Of a stretch of 7,546 nucleotides of DNA, positions 1 through 5,837 are shown piece after piece. This DNA is from Microbacteriaceae bacterium (GTDB taxonomy: Bacteria > Actinomycetota > Actinomycetes > Actinomycetales > Microbacteriaceae). The position numbers and the translations under genes were made by a program. How positions within the stretch are numbered: position 1 is the first letter of the stretch; each line of letters begins with the position of its first letter. Below the pieces are notes generated by a model. The model ran no database searches. It was not told the DNA's origin and saw nothing but the letters and a program-made list of their open reading frames with translations. The DNA lies in the NCBI GenBank assembly GCA_030840185.1, contig JAUZFY010000100.1:1-7546 (forward strand), read 5' to 3'.

Positions 1-1
1 C

Positions 2-304
2 AGCATCGCCAGTGGGCTGCCGCATCTGCCCGGGGTGGCTACCGGCACCGAGGTGCAGTCGGCGCTTCATCTCGGCCTGCGGTGGCAAAAGGCCTTTCCC
101 GCCGGCTTGCTCGGCCCAGATTGGTTCTCGGCGATGTCCGGACCGTTCCCACTCGTCCGCTTCGTCGCCACCGGAGCGGTCAGCGCAGCCAACGCCCCGC
201 ACCTGCTCGATGCGGGTGCCGCGGCAGTGTCCTTCGGCTCCGCGTTCTCCTCGATGAGCATCGCAGCGCTGAGGGAATTGTCCACCCGTACCCCCGCCGA
301 CTGA
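2..304 (+). CDS. eda: KDPG/KHG-type aldolase, 3' part only (5' end outside window)
   Basis: An open frame enters from the left edge and runs to TGA at 302-304, giving the last 100 residues; the start lies outside the window. The protein resembles class I 2-keto-3-deoxy-6-phosphogluconate / 4-hydroxy-2-oxoglutarate aldolases, which split KDPG into pyruvate and glyceraldehyde-3-phosphate in the cytoplasm. The stretch W-Q-K-A-F-P-A-G aligns with the family's K-x-F-P-A motif, so the Lys at 89-91 should be the Schiff-base lysine. The later G-P-F-P-L-V-R-F-V-A-T-G-A-V-S matches the phosphate-binding strand, usually written F-x-P-T-G-G; here it reads V-A-T-G-A, a mild deviation. The final G-A-A-A-V-S-F-G-S-A-F matches the usual terminal strand. 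The GTG at 35 is internal and not a start. Substrate choice (KDPG, KHG or 2-keto-3-deoxy-6-phosphogalactonate) cannot be told from this fragment. Confidence 0.82.
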   Translation, partial: SIASGLPHLPGVATGTEVQSALHLGLRWQKAFPAGLLGPDWFSAMSGPFPLVRFVATGAVSAANAPHLLDAGAAAVSFGSAFSSMSIAALRELSTRTPAD

Positions 305-343
305 GCTGCCGCTCCCGCCTCGCGCCTCGCCACCCGCGGTCCG

Positions 344-420
344 AAAACGCAGGAGAATCACCAGCTACACATCACAACCTCGCGAAATAGCACCACTTAG
401 TGGTGAATCTCCTGCGTTTT
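344..420. repeat. 77-nt inverted-repeat element, copy 1 (REP-like or bidirectional terminator)
   Basis: Arms of 20 nt at 344-363 (AAAACGCAGGAGAATCACCA) and 401-420 (TGGTGAATCTCCTGCGTTTT) are reverse complements except for one A·A pair (357/407). They enclose 37 nt. The outer ends are A4 and T4, so a transcript from either strand ends the stem in a U-run, as in bidirectional intrinsic terminators. The element sits between the convergent aldolase and regulator genes. Inside it, CACCAC-TTA-GTGGTG (391-405) forms a small hairpin that competes with the outer stem. A second copy with the same 77-nt span is at 4628-4704. No target-site duplication is evident in the flanks. Confidence 0.75.
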
Positions 421-421
421 G

Positions 422-446
422 GGTGGCACCCGGCGCGGGCGCCACC
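422..446. other. GC-rich hairpin between convergent genes
   Basis: GGTGGC (422-427) pairs with GCCACC (441-446). After one mismatch the stem continues with CCC (429-431) against GGG (437-439), leaving a 5-nt loop. It begins two bases after the 77-nt element and lies about 30 nt downstream of the regulator's stop codon. With no U-run of its own it is not a classic intrinsic terminator. It may strengthen transcription termination or protect 3' ends together with the neighbouring element. The role is inferred. Confidence 0.35.
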
Positions 447-475
447 GTGTCATCCAGTGGCAGGCTCGCGACGAG

Positions 476-1447
476 CTACTGCCCGGCAGGCAAAGTGGTC
501 GTGAATCGGTGCTGATATCTCGACGGCGGAATCTTCAAATGGGTGATGAACGCGCGACGCAGCGCCTCGGAGGTGCCGAATCCGGAGAGTTCGGCCGCGA
601 GCGTCACACTGTGCCCGGCATCCAGGAGTGCCTTCGCCAGATCGAACCGAATCAGCTCGATGTACTTGGCCGGCGTGGTGCCCAGTTCCTCGTGAAACAG
701 CCGGGTGAGGTGCCGCGGACTCACCCGGGCGCGTTCGGCGAGCGCCGGCACCGTGTACCTGGCGGTGGGATCCGCCTTCACGATGTCCACGACGAGGCGA
801 AGCAGCGGCGTTCGCGGCGCTGGGCCCTGCAGGGAAGCCGAGAACTGCGACTGGCCTCCGGCCCGCTGCATGTACACCACGAGGGACCGCGCCACTCCCC
901 TCGTCAGCGCCTGGCCGTGATCCTCCTCCAAAAGGGCGAGGGCGAGATCGATGCCGGCCGTCACCCCGGCGGAGGTGTAGGTGGTGTGATCCTTCACGAA
1001 GATCGCGTCCCGCTGCACAACGGTCGAGGGATGCCGTCGCGCCAGTTCCTCGGTGTGCTTCCAGTGCGTCGTGGCGCGCTTGCCATCGAGCAGACCGGCC
1101 GCGCCGAGCACGAACGCGCCGGTGCAGATCGATGAAATGCGCGACGTGTGCTCGGCGAGGTGAGCGGCAGCCCCGCGAAGCGGGGCACTCACCGGGGTGG
1201 AGGGGAACGGCTCACCACCGGCCACCAGAACGGTGTCGTACCGCGTGCTGCCGCCGACCGAATCGTCCACCGGAATTTTCATGCCGATGGATGTCGACAC
1301 GTCACGTCCGCCGGCGGACAACATGTTGATGCGGTAATTGCCGCCCGACAGGTTCGCCTCGGCGAACACCTCCGCCGGGCCCGCAACGTCAAGCATTTTG
1401 ACGCCATCGAACACCAGGATGCCGACCCGATGGGGCGCTGGGGTCAC
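476..1447 (-). CDS. GlxA family transcriptional regulator (DJ-1/PfpI domain + AraC HTH)
   Basis: The 323-residue protein has two parts. Residues about 5-175 form a DJ-1/PfpI-like domain: V-G-I-L-V-F-D-G-V at 8-16, the elbow S-I-C-T-G-A at 106-111 (Cys108), then G-K-R-A-T-T-H-W to residue 129 and T-S-A-G-V-T-A-G-I-D at 158-167. Residues about 225-316 form an AraC DNA-binding domain with two helix-turn-helix units, near 232-256 and 281-305, the second containing S-G-F-G-T-S-E-A-L-R-R-A-F. The start is a GTG at 1445-1447, preceded by AGGGGG with a 7-nt spacer, and the length is normal for GlxA regulators. Divergence from the HD-domain gene suggests that it controls that gene and itself; the 12-bp direct repeat at 1467-1495 is a candidate binding site. 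The DJ-1 half keeps Asp20 and Cys108-Thr109, as in isocyanide hydratase, so it may bind or even process a ligand. The inducer is unknown. Confidence 0.9.
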   Translation of the reverse strand: MTPAPHRVGILVFDGVKMLDVAGPAEVFAEANLSGGNYRINMLSAGGRDVSTSIGMKIPVDDSVGGSTRYDTVLVAGGEPFPSTPVSAPLRGAAAHLAEHTSRISSICTGAFVLGAAGLLDGKRATTHWKHTEELARRHPSTVVQRDAIFVKDHTTYTSAGVTAGIDLALALLEEDHGQALTRGVARSLVVYMQRAGGQSQFSASLQGPAPRTPLLRLVVDIVKADPTARYTVPALAERARVSPRHLTRLFHEELGTTPAKYIELIRFDLAKALLDAGHSVTLAAELSGFGTSEALRRAFITHLKIPPSRYQHRFTTTLPAGQ

Positions 1448-1466
1448 GGTGTTTCCCCCTTCTCAC

Positions 1467-1495
1467 TGTCCGAAACCGTCCCATGTCCGAAACCG
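1467..1495. promoter_or_regulatory. Perfect 12-bp direct repeat, candidate operator of the GlxA regulator
   Basis: TGTCCGAAACCG occurs at 1467-1478 and again at 1484-1495, so the starts are 17 bp apart with 5 bp between copies. The pair lies 20-48 bp upstream of the regulator's GTG, inside the divergent intergenic region. AraC-family proteins have two HTH units and often bind directly repeated half-sites, so autoregulation is a reasonable inference. No clear −35/−10 pair could be assigned for the regulator. Confidence 0.5.
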
Positions 1496-1564
1496 AGGGA
1501 TTCATGGCCCGCAGCGCGGTTCCTGGCCCGAGTCAGACGAAGAGACTGATTGCAAGTAAATCAT

Positions 1565-1603
1565 TGCGGGATGGGGAGGAACCGTGTTCCTCTCCATCCC
1601 GCA
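1565..1603 (+). promoter_or_regulatory. Long 5'-leader hairpin upstream of the HD-domain gene
   Basis: Bases 1565-1582 pair with 1586-1603: 18 bp including a single G·U (1575/1593), closed by the 3-nt loop CGT. It ends 5 nt before the Shine-Dalgarno GAAGGA (1609-1614) of the HD-domain gene. No U-run follows on either strand, so it is not an intrinsic terminator. The left arm holds a strong Shine-Dalgarno-like GGGGAGGA (1573-1580) that pairs with TCTCC of the right arm, so folding would hide it. A weak −10-like TAAATC at 1557-1562 would put the hairpin at the very 5' end of the mRNA. The alternative reading is a DNA operator palindrome. Confidence 0.6.
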
Positions 1604-1622
1604 CGACCGAAGGATCAGCTAA
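1584..1622 (+). CDS. Possible 12-codon leader ORF abutting the HD-domain gene
   Basis: A GTG at 1584-1586 opens a frame coding for M-F-L-S-I-P-H-D-R-R-I-S and ends with TAA at 1620-1622, immediately followed by the ATG of the HD-domain gene at 1623. It is in the same frame as that gene. A strong Shine-Dalgarno-like GGAGG (1575-1579) lies 4 nt before the GTG. This site and the first codons form the two arms of the 1565-1603 hairpin, so leader translation would depend on the fold, and the TAA-ATG junction would allow translational coupling. It has no recognised family. It could be chance, since a purine-rich hairpin arm produces SD-like sequence by itself. Translation is unproven. Confidence 0.3.
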   Translation: MFLSIPHDRRIS

Positions 1623-2261
1623 ATGACCGAAACTATTGCCGGCGTACGCATCCCGGACAGCGCAGTCGCCCTCGCCGCGACCGAACTGGTTCGCGACACC
1701 TCCACCGAACTTCTGTACAACCACTCCCGCCGGGTGTTCCTGTTCGGCACGCTTCAAGCCACGGCGGCCGGCCTGTCGCCGGACCCGGAGCTGCTGTATG
1801 TGGCCGCCCTGTTCCACGACCTCGGTCTCGTGCCTCCGTACCGCGGCAACGACCAGCGCTTCGAGCTCGACGGCGCCGACGAAGCCAGAAAGTTCTTGAC
1901 GTCAAACGGCATTTCTGCGAATGACGCGGACACGGTCTGGACGGCGATCGCCCTCCACACCACCCCGGAGGTGCCGTGGCGCATGGGCCCGGTCGTTGCG
2001 GCGACCACCGCCGGTGTCGAGACGGATGTGCTGGGAATGCGCCTCGGCAACATTGCGGAGAGCGACATGCGGGCAATCGTCGCCGTCCACCCGCGACCCG
2101 ACTTCAAGCGGCACATACTCGAGGCCTTCACCGACGGGTTCAAGCACCGTCCCGACACGACCTTCGGAACCGTGAACGGCGACGTGCTCGAGCACTTCGT
2201 GCCCGGATTCCGTCACACCGATTTCGTCGACGTCATCCAGAACTCCGCGTGGCCAGAATGA
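1623..2261 (+). CDS. HD domain-containing protein, cyanamide hydratase-like family
   Basis: This 212-residue soluble protein has the metal-binding pattern of HD-superfamily hydrolases: His34 in L-Y-N-H-S-R-R-V, His65-Asp66 in L-F-H-D-L-G, His112 in A-I-A-L-H-T-T, and Asp134 in G-V-E-T-D-V-L-G as a likely further ligand. The N-H-S-x-R-V opening, the F-E-L-D-G-A-D-E-A-R segment (80-89) and the C-terminal V-P-G-F-R-H-T-D-F-V-D-V-I-Q-N-S-x-W-P-E resemble the cyanamide hydratase-like HD family (cyanamide to urea in fungi). Most bacterial members have no proven substrate. Start: ATG with GAAGGA at 1609-1614 and an 8-nt spacer. It is divergent from the GlxA regulator, probably its controller, and its stop is 22 bp from that of the convergent glucosidase. 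The leader carries a hairpin and a possible short ORF. HD fold is confident; cyanamide as substrate is only a family analogy. Confidence 0.88.
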   Translation: MTETIAGVRIPDSAVALAATELVRDTSTELLYNHSRRVFLFGTLQATAAGLSPDPELLYVAALFHDLGLVPPYRGNDQRFELDGADEARKFLTSNGISANDADTVWTAIALHTTPEVPWRMGPVVAATTAGVETDVLGMRLGNIAESDMRAIVAVHPRPDFKRHILEAFTDGFKHRPDTTFGTVNGDVLEHFVPGFRHTDFVDVIQNSAWPE

Positions 2262-2283
2262 GGCAGGCGGCACGGCGCACTCG

Positions 2284-4011
2284 CTAGCGGCGAAGCACGC
2301 GAACTTCCCACGGCCGCAGCGGAGAATCCACCGGTGCGGTCGGGTAGTTCGAGATGAGCGTTTCCGCGCCGCGCCAGTCCGCAAATTGCGCCACGTCGAT
2401 GTGCGTTTCGGCGAAGTTTCCGAGAACCAGCAGTTGGGTGTCCGGCGCGGTACGGGTGTAAGCGAAGAGGGTCGGATGCTCGGGCTCTAGCAGTTTGAAG
2501 ACGCCGTCGGTCACCGCCGGCTCCCGGTGACGAAGCTCGATCAGTGATCGATAGAACTCGAACACCGAACCATCCCGTCCCACCTGTTCTGCCGCGTTGA
2601 TCTCGGTGAAGTTGGGGTTTGAGGCAATCCATGGCGTTCCGGTGCTGAAGCCGCCATTGCCTTCCCCCGACCACTGCATCGGTGTTCTCGCGTTGTCCCG
2701 CCCGACCCGCCGAATGTTCGACATCGCCTCATCGGCGGTCAGACCGTGCACCCCGGTCGCTTCGGAGTAGTACCTGAGCGACTCGATGTCACGAAGCTCG
2801 CTGACGTCGGAGAACGGCACGTTGGTCATTCCCAGTTCTTCGCCCTGGAAGATGTAGGGCGTGCCGCGTTGCAGGTGCAACACCGCCGCGAGCATGGTTG
2901 CTGATTGCACGCGGAAGGCCCCGGCGTCACCGAACCGGCTGACCACCCTCGGCTGGTCGTGATTGTCCCAGTAGAGGCTGGTCCAACCGGCCGCGGCAAG
3001 CCCGGTCTGCCAGCGACCGAACGATTGCTTGAGCGCGCGCAGATCAAATGGTCGACTCTGGAACTTCCCGGCCGGGCCGTGGTCGATGTCGACGTGCTCA
3101 AACTGGAACACCATGTCCACCTCGCGACGGGCGGGATCGGTGAATAGTGCCGCCTGCTCTATCGTGACGCCGGGCATCTCCCCGACGGTGAGATATTCGC
3201 CCGGACGCGCCGCGAACACCTCCTCGTTCATCTCCCGGAGGAACTCGTGAATGCGCGGCCCGGCGTTGTAATAGGGGGCACCATTTCCGTACAGCGCGCC
3301 GGGCAACGCCTCGGCGTTCGGCAGGGCGGGGTCCTTTGAGATGAAGTTGATCACATCCATCCGGAATCCATCCACACCGCGGTCCAGCCACCAGCGCATC
3401 ATCGAGTACACGGCGCCGCGTACCTGCGGGTTCTCCCAGTTGAGGTCGGGCTGCTTGCGAGAGAAGAGGTGCAAGAAGTACTCGCCAGTCGCCGGATCGT
3501 ACTCCCAGGCCGAGCCGGAGAAGAACGATCCCCAGTTGTTGGGTTCGGCGCCCGCCTCACCCCCGGTCATGCCGTCGCGAGGCTTGCGCCACCAATACCA
3601 ATCGCGCTTGGGATTCGAGGTGCTCGAGGCCGACTCCCGGAACCAGGCGTGCTCGTCAGAGGTGTGATTGACGACGAGGTCCATCACCAGCTTCATTCCG
3701 AGGCGGTGAATGTCCGCCACCAGACGGTCGAAGTCGTCGAGGGACCCGAACACAGGGTCTATCGCCTGATAGTCGCTGATGTCGTACCCGTTGTCATCCT
3801 GGGGCGACGCGTAGATGGGTGACAGCCAGATGACGTCGACGCCGAGCGTCGCCAGGTACGGCAGGCGGGAAATGATGCCGTTGAGGTCGCCCAACCCATC
3901 GCCGTTCGAGTCGGCGAAGCTCCGCGGGTACACCTGGTACACAACGGCGCGCTTCCACCACTCCTCCGTGGGCGCGTCGACTCCGGACACCAGCGCGAAT
4001 GATTCAGTCAT
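2284..4011 (-). CDS. malL: GH13 alpha-glucosidase, oligo-1,6-glucosidase (isomaltase) type
   Basis: This 575-residue cytoplasmic glycoside hydrolase, with no signal peptide, has the normal length for the family. It opens with W-W-K-R-A-V-V-Y-Q-V-Y-P-R-S-F (18-32), then the calcium-loop pattern D-S-N-G-D-G-L-G-D (34-42). Conserved regions: I, D-L-V-V-N-H (111-116); II, G-F-R-M-D-V-I-N (215-222) with nucleophile Asp219; III, V-G-E-M-P-G (276-281) with acid/base Glu278; IV, D-N-H-D-Q-P-R (349-355) with Asp352. The stretch from F-Q-F-E-H-V-D-I-D to G-R-D-N-A-R-T-P-M-Q-W closely resembles Bacillus oligo-1,6-glucosidase. Val220 after the nucleophile is the residue linked to alpha-1,6 preference, so isomaltose and panose-type oligosaccharides are likelier substrates than maltose. 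Start: ATG at 4009-4011 with a poor SD (GGGACGGAACTG before it). It lies 49 bp downstream of the acetyltransferase gene on the same strand, so co-transcription is possible. No transporter or LacI regulator is in view. Confidence 0.93.
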   Translation of the reverse strand: MTESFALVSGVDAPTEEWWKRAVVYQVYPRSFADSNGDGLGDLNGIISRLPYLATLGVDVIWLSPIYASPQDDNGYDISDYQAIDPVFGSLDDFDRLVADIHRLGMKLVMDLVVNHTSDEHAWFRESASSTSNPKRDWYWWRKPRDGMTGGEAGAEPNNWGSFFSGSAWEYDPATGEYFLHLFSRKQPDLNWENPQVRGAVYSMMRWWLDRGVDGFRMDVINFISKDPALPNAEALPGALYGNGAPYYNAGPRIHEFLREMNEEVFAARPGEYLTVGEMPGVTIEQAALFTDPARREVDMVFQFEHVDIDHGPAGKFQSRPFDLRALKQSFGRWQTGLAAAGWTSLYWDNHDQPRVVSRFGDAGAFRVQSATMLAAVLHLQRGTPYIFQGEELGMTNVPFSDVSELRDIESLRYYSEATGVHGLTADEAMSNIRRVGRDNARTPMQWSGEGNGGFSTGTPWIASNPNFTEINAAEQVGRDGSVFEFYRSLIELRHREPAVTDGVFKLLEPEHPTLFAYTRTAPDTQLLVLGNFAETHIDVAQFADWRGAETLISNYPTAPVDSPLRPWEVRVLRR

Positions 4012-4060
4012 CAGTTCCGTCCCGCGCCGCGGGTGACCGCGCGCTGAAGATATCCGTCGC

Positions 4061-4555
4061 TCAGAGCGTCGCAGCGAGCAGGGCCACGGTCACCGTTCCG
4101 CCCTTGGTGGATTGCTCACCGACCCGCTCGAAGCCGAGGCGGGCATGGAAGGCGAGCGACTCGGGATTCGGCGGATCGGTGTTCACCTCGCACGTCACCT
4201 CCGTCCGTCCCTCCGCTCGCGCGAGGTCGAACACCTCTGTGTAGAGCCTGCGGCCGACGCCGGACCCCCGGCGGTCCTCGTCTACGACGATGCGATCGAT
4301 GTAGAGAAAGTCGGTGCCTCGCTCGTCGAAGTAGCGGTAGTTCTCGCTCGAATACGGGCTTCCCGGGCGAAAGCCGATGAGGAATCCGAGCAGGGCATCC
4401 GCTGGGTCGACCACGGCGAAGGTCAGGTCGGCCTGACCAATCAGCTCAGTCATGTGCTCCGCCGGGGTGATCGGGACGGCCGGGGCCGCCGCGTTATTCA
4501 GTTCGACGATGCGGGGAACGTCTGAAGCTGCGATCGGGCGAAGGGAGGTGTTCAT
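4061..4555 (-). CDS. GNAT family N-acetyltransferase (COG3818-like)
   Basis: A single-domain acetyltransferase of 164 residues. The acetyl-CoA binding motif A is I-D-R-I-V-V-D-E-D-R-R-G-S-G-V-G-R-R-L-Y (86-105), with the R-x-x-G-x-G signature at 96-101. Motif B-like N-P-E-S-L-A-F-H-A-R-L-G-F (130-142) follows. The combination F-R-P-G-S-P-Y-S-S-E-N-Y-R-Y-F (62-76) and C-E-V-N-T-D-P-P-N-P recalls the COG3818 group of small GNAT proteins, whose acceptor substrate is unknown. The frame stays open upstream to 4651, but that extension would translate the inverted repeat and gives no conserved residues, so the ATG at 4553-4555 with M-N-T-S-L-R-P-I is preferred. SD is weak; a three-codon frame (4552-4563) overlaps the start as ATGA. 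A TTCTCG/CGAGAA palindrome lies at 4563-4579. The glucosidase follows 49 bp downstream. Confidence 0.88.
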   Translation of the reverse strand: MNTSLRPIAASDVPRIVELNNAAAPAVPITPAEHMTELIGQADLTFAVVDPADALLGFLIGFRPGSPYSSENYRYFDERGTDFLYIDRIVVDEDRRGSGVGRRLYTEVFDLARAEGRTEVTCEVNTDPPNPESLAFHARLGFERVGEQSTKGGTVTVALLAATL

Positions 4556-4627
4556 CCCACCATTCTCGCGTCTCGAGAACGCCGAATCGTGCACTCGCCC
4601 CCTGCGGCGTTCCTCCGCCCGCAACTC

Positions 4628-4704
4628 AAAACGCAGGACATTCACCACCAATGGTCTCCATCGCGGCGGTTATGGATGGTTCCGTGGTGAATGTCCTGCG
4701 TTTT
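4628..4704. repeat. 77-nt inverted-repeat element, copy 2 (perfect 21-bp arms)
   Basis: Arms at 4628-4648 and 4684-4704 are perfect reverse complements over 21 bp. The left arm begins AAAACGCAGGACATTCACCA and the right arm ends in CCTGCGTTTT; the arms enclose 35 nt. The element starts three bases beyond the oxidoreductase stop codon (4708-4710) and precedes the acetyltransferase gene on the same strand. In the minus-strand transcript the stem ends in U4, which fits a terminator or 3'-end stabiliser for the oxidoreductase mRNA. Compared with copy 1 at 344-420 the total span is identical, the inner loop is unrelated, and arm position 12 shows a compensatory change (G-C there, C-G here). Confidence 0.78.
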
Positions 4705-4707
4705 CGG

Positions 4708-5748
4708 TCAGCGGTGATCGGCCTCCGCGCTCACCCGAACCAGCACCTTGCCAACTGCGTTGTCCTCGACTGCACGGTGAGCATCCGCGGTCTGCTCGAG
4801 CGGGAAGTAGCGCACGGGCAGTCCCGCTGCTTCACCGACGGGAAGTGCTCCATCGGCGATCGCCGCGTTGATGTCGTCGCCCGCTTCGCGCAGGAGGTTC
4901 CAGCCGACGGTGTACAGCAACACAAACTGCAGGCGACTGTTGAGGCCCATGTTTTGGCGGATGTTCAGGGAGACCGTACCGTCGCCGCTGGAGGCGTAGG
5001 TGGAGATGGTGCCGCGCGGCTTGAGCACGTCGAAGTCGAGATTGGCATTCTGGTCGAGGGCCACCTCAACGATGAGGTCCACTCCGTCCGGCGCCAGGCT
5101 CCGCACCTGCTCCGTCGCGTCGGAGCTCCGGTAGTTGACTACGTGGTGGGCGCCGGCGGAGGTCGCGAGGGCGGCCTTCTCCGGCGAGCTGACCGTGCTG
5201 ATCACCGTCGCTCCCGCCCAGCGGGCAAGCTGGATTGCGGCATGGCCCACAGCACCTGCGCCGCCCGCGACGAGAACGATCTTGTCGGCGAGGGCGCCCG
5301 GGCTCAGCCGGCGCGGACCATCCTCGGCCACTGTCAAGGCGCGATGCGCCGTGGTGCCCGGAATTCCGATGCTGGCACCGAGCTCGAAAGTCGCACCGGC
5401 CGGCAGCGGGAAGACGCGCTCGACCGGGACGACAGTGTATTCCTGGGCCGTGCCGCCGGAAGGCCGCTCATGAGCGGCCAGCACCATCCACACGCGGTCG
5501 CCCACCGCGAACTGATCGACGCCCACGCCAAGCGCATCGACCACGCCTGCGCCGTCCTGATTGGGGACGAGCTCGGCGCCTCCGGAATCTCCGCCGTAGC
5601 CGCCACTTCGGGACTTCCAGTCCGTCGGGTTGACACCGGAGAGAACCACCCGCACACGCACCTCGCCGGCGCCTGGCTGCGGAAGCTCGCGGTCGACAAT
5701 CCGCAATACGGACGCGTCGCCGGGCTGGGTGTGGACGATTGCTTTCAT
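4708..5748 (-). CDS. NADPH:quinone oxidoreductase-like, zinc-free MDR family
   Basis: A 346-residue medium-chain dehydrogenase/reductase. The N-terminal GroES-like domain has S-G-V-N-P-T-D-W-K (37-45) and N-Q-D-G-A-G-V-V (63-70). The Rossmann domain starts at I-V-L-V-A-G-G-A-G-A-V-G-H-A-A-I-Q-L-A-R (157-176), whose A-x-x-G-x-x-G nucleotide signature is at 162-168; S-T-V-S-S-P-E-K follows. There is no cysteine in the whole protein, so neither catalytic nor structural zinc sites exist, which places it with quinone oxidoreductase/zeta-crystallin-type enzymes that reduce quinones or enones with NADPH. The start is ATG at 5746-5748 with GAGG (5755-5758) and a 6-nt spacer. A near-perfect direct repeat lies about 90-120 bp upstream, and the 77-nt inverted repeat follows the stop. 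The real substrate is unknown; a redox or electrophile detoxification role is inferred from the family. Confidence 0.88.
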   Translation of the reverse strand: MKAIVHTQPGDASVLRIVDRELPQPGAGEVRVRVVLSGVNPTDWKSRSGGYGGDSGGAELVPNQDGAGVVDALGVGVDQFAVGDRVWMVLAAHERPSGGTAQEYTVVPVERVFPLPAGATFELGASIGIPGTTAHRALTVAEDGPRRLSPGALADKIVLVAGGAGAVGHAAIQLARWAGATVISTVSSPEKAALATSAGAHHVVNYRSSDATEQVRSLAPDGVDLIVEVALDQNANLDFDVLKPRGTISTYASSGDGTVSLNIRQNMGLNSRLQFVLLYTVGWNLLREAGDDINAAIADGALPVGEAAGLPVRYFPLEQTADAHRAVEDNAVGKVLVRVSAEADHR

Positions 5749-5837
5749 GAAGGGCCTCGCAAGTTGAATCGATTGGTGGTCGCGGCTGAGTCATGTGCCG
5801 CGCTGCCAGGTGCAACCGCCGAACCCGCAGAATGATG

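Noticed and set aside
419..1135. Long + strand open frame opposite the GlxA regulator
   Set aside because: It is an antisense shadow with Arg/Gly-rich content and no motif; the minus-strand frame has both expected domains.
2262..2283. Terminator between the convergent HD and glucosidase genes
   Set aside because: The 22-bp gap contains no stem followed by a T-run; the GCTAGC palindrome overlapping the glucosidase stop is too short.
4021..4033. Palindrome CCCGCGCCGCGGG just upstream of the glucosidase start as an operator
   Set aside because: It is a low-complexity GC palindrome of a kind expected by chance in such DNA, with no regulator gene nearby to support it.
4552..4563. Three-codon frame (ATG GTG GGA TGA) overlapping the acetyltransferase start
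   Set aside because: The arrangement is noticeable, but a frame this short with a poor ribosome site is readily explained by chance.
4556..4651. N-terminal extension of the acetyltransferase to an upstream ATG at 4651
   Set aside because: The extension would translate the left arm of the inverted repeat and an Arg-rich stretch without conserved residues; the GNAT domain starts naturally at M-N-T-S-L-R-P-I (4555).
4651..5835. Long + strand open frame (394 codons) opposite the oxidoreductase gene
   Set aside because: It is the antisense shadow of a clearly conserved gene in GC-rich DNA; its composition is unlike a folded protein and it starts inside the inverted repeat.
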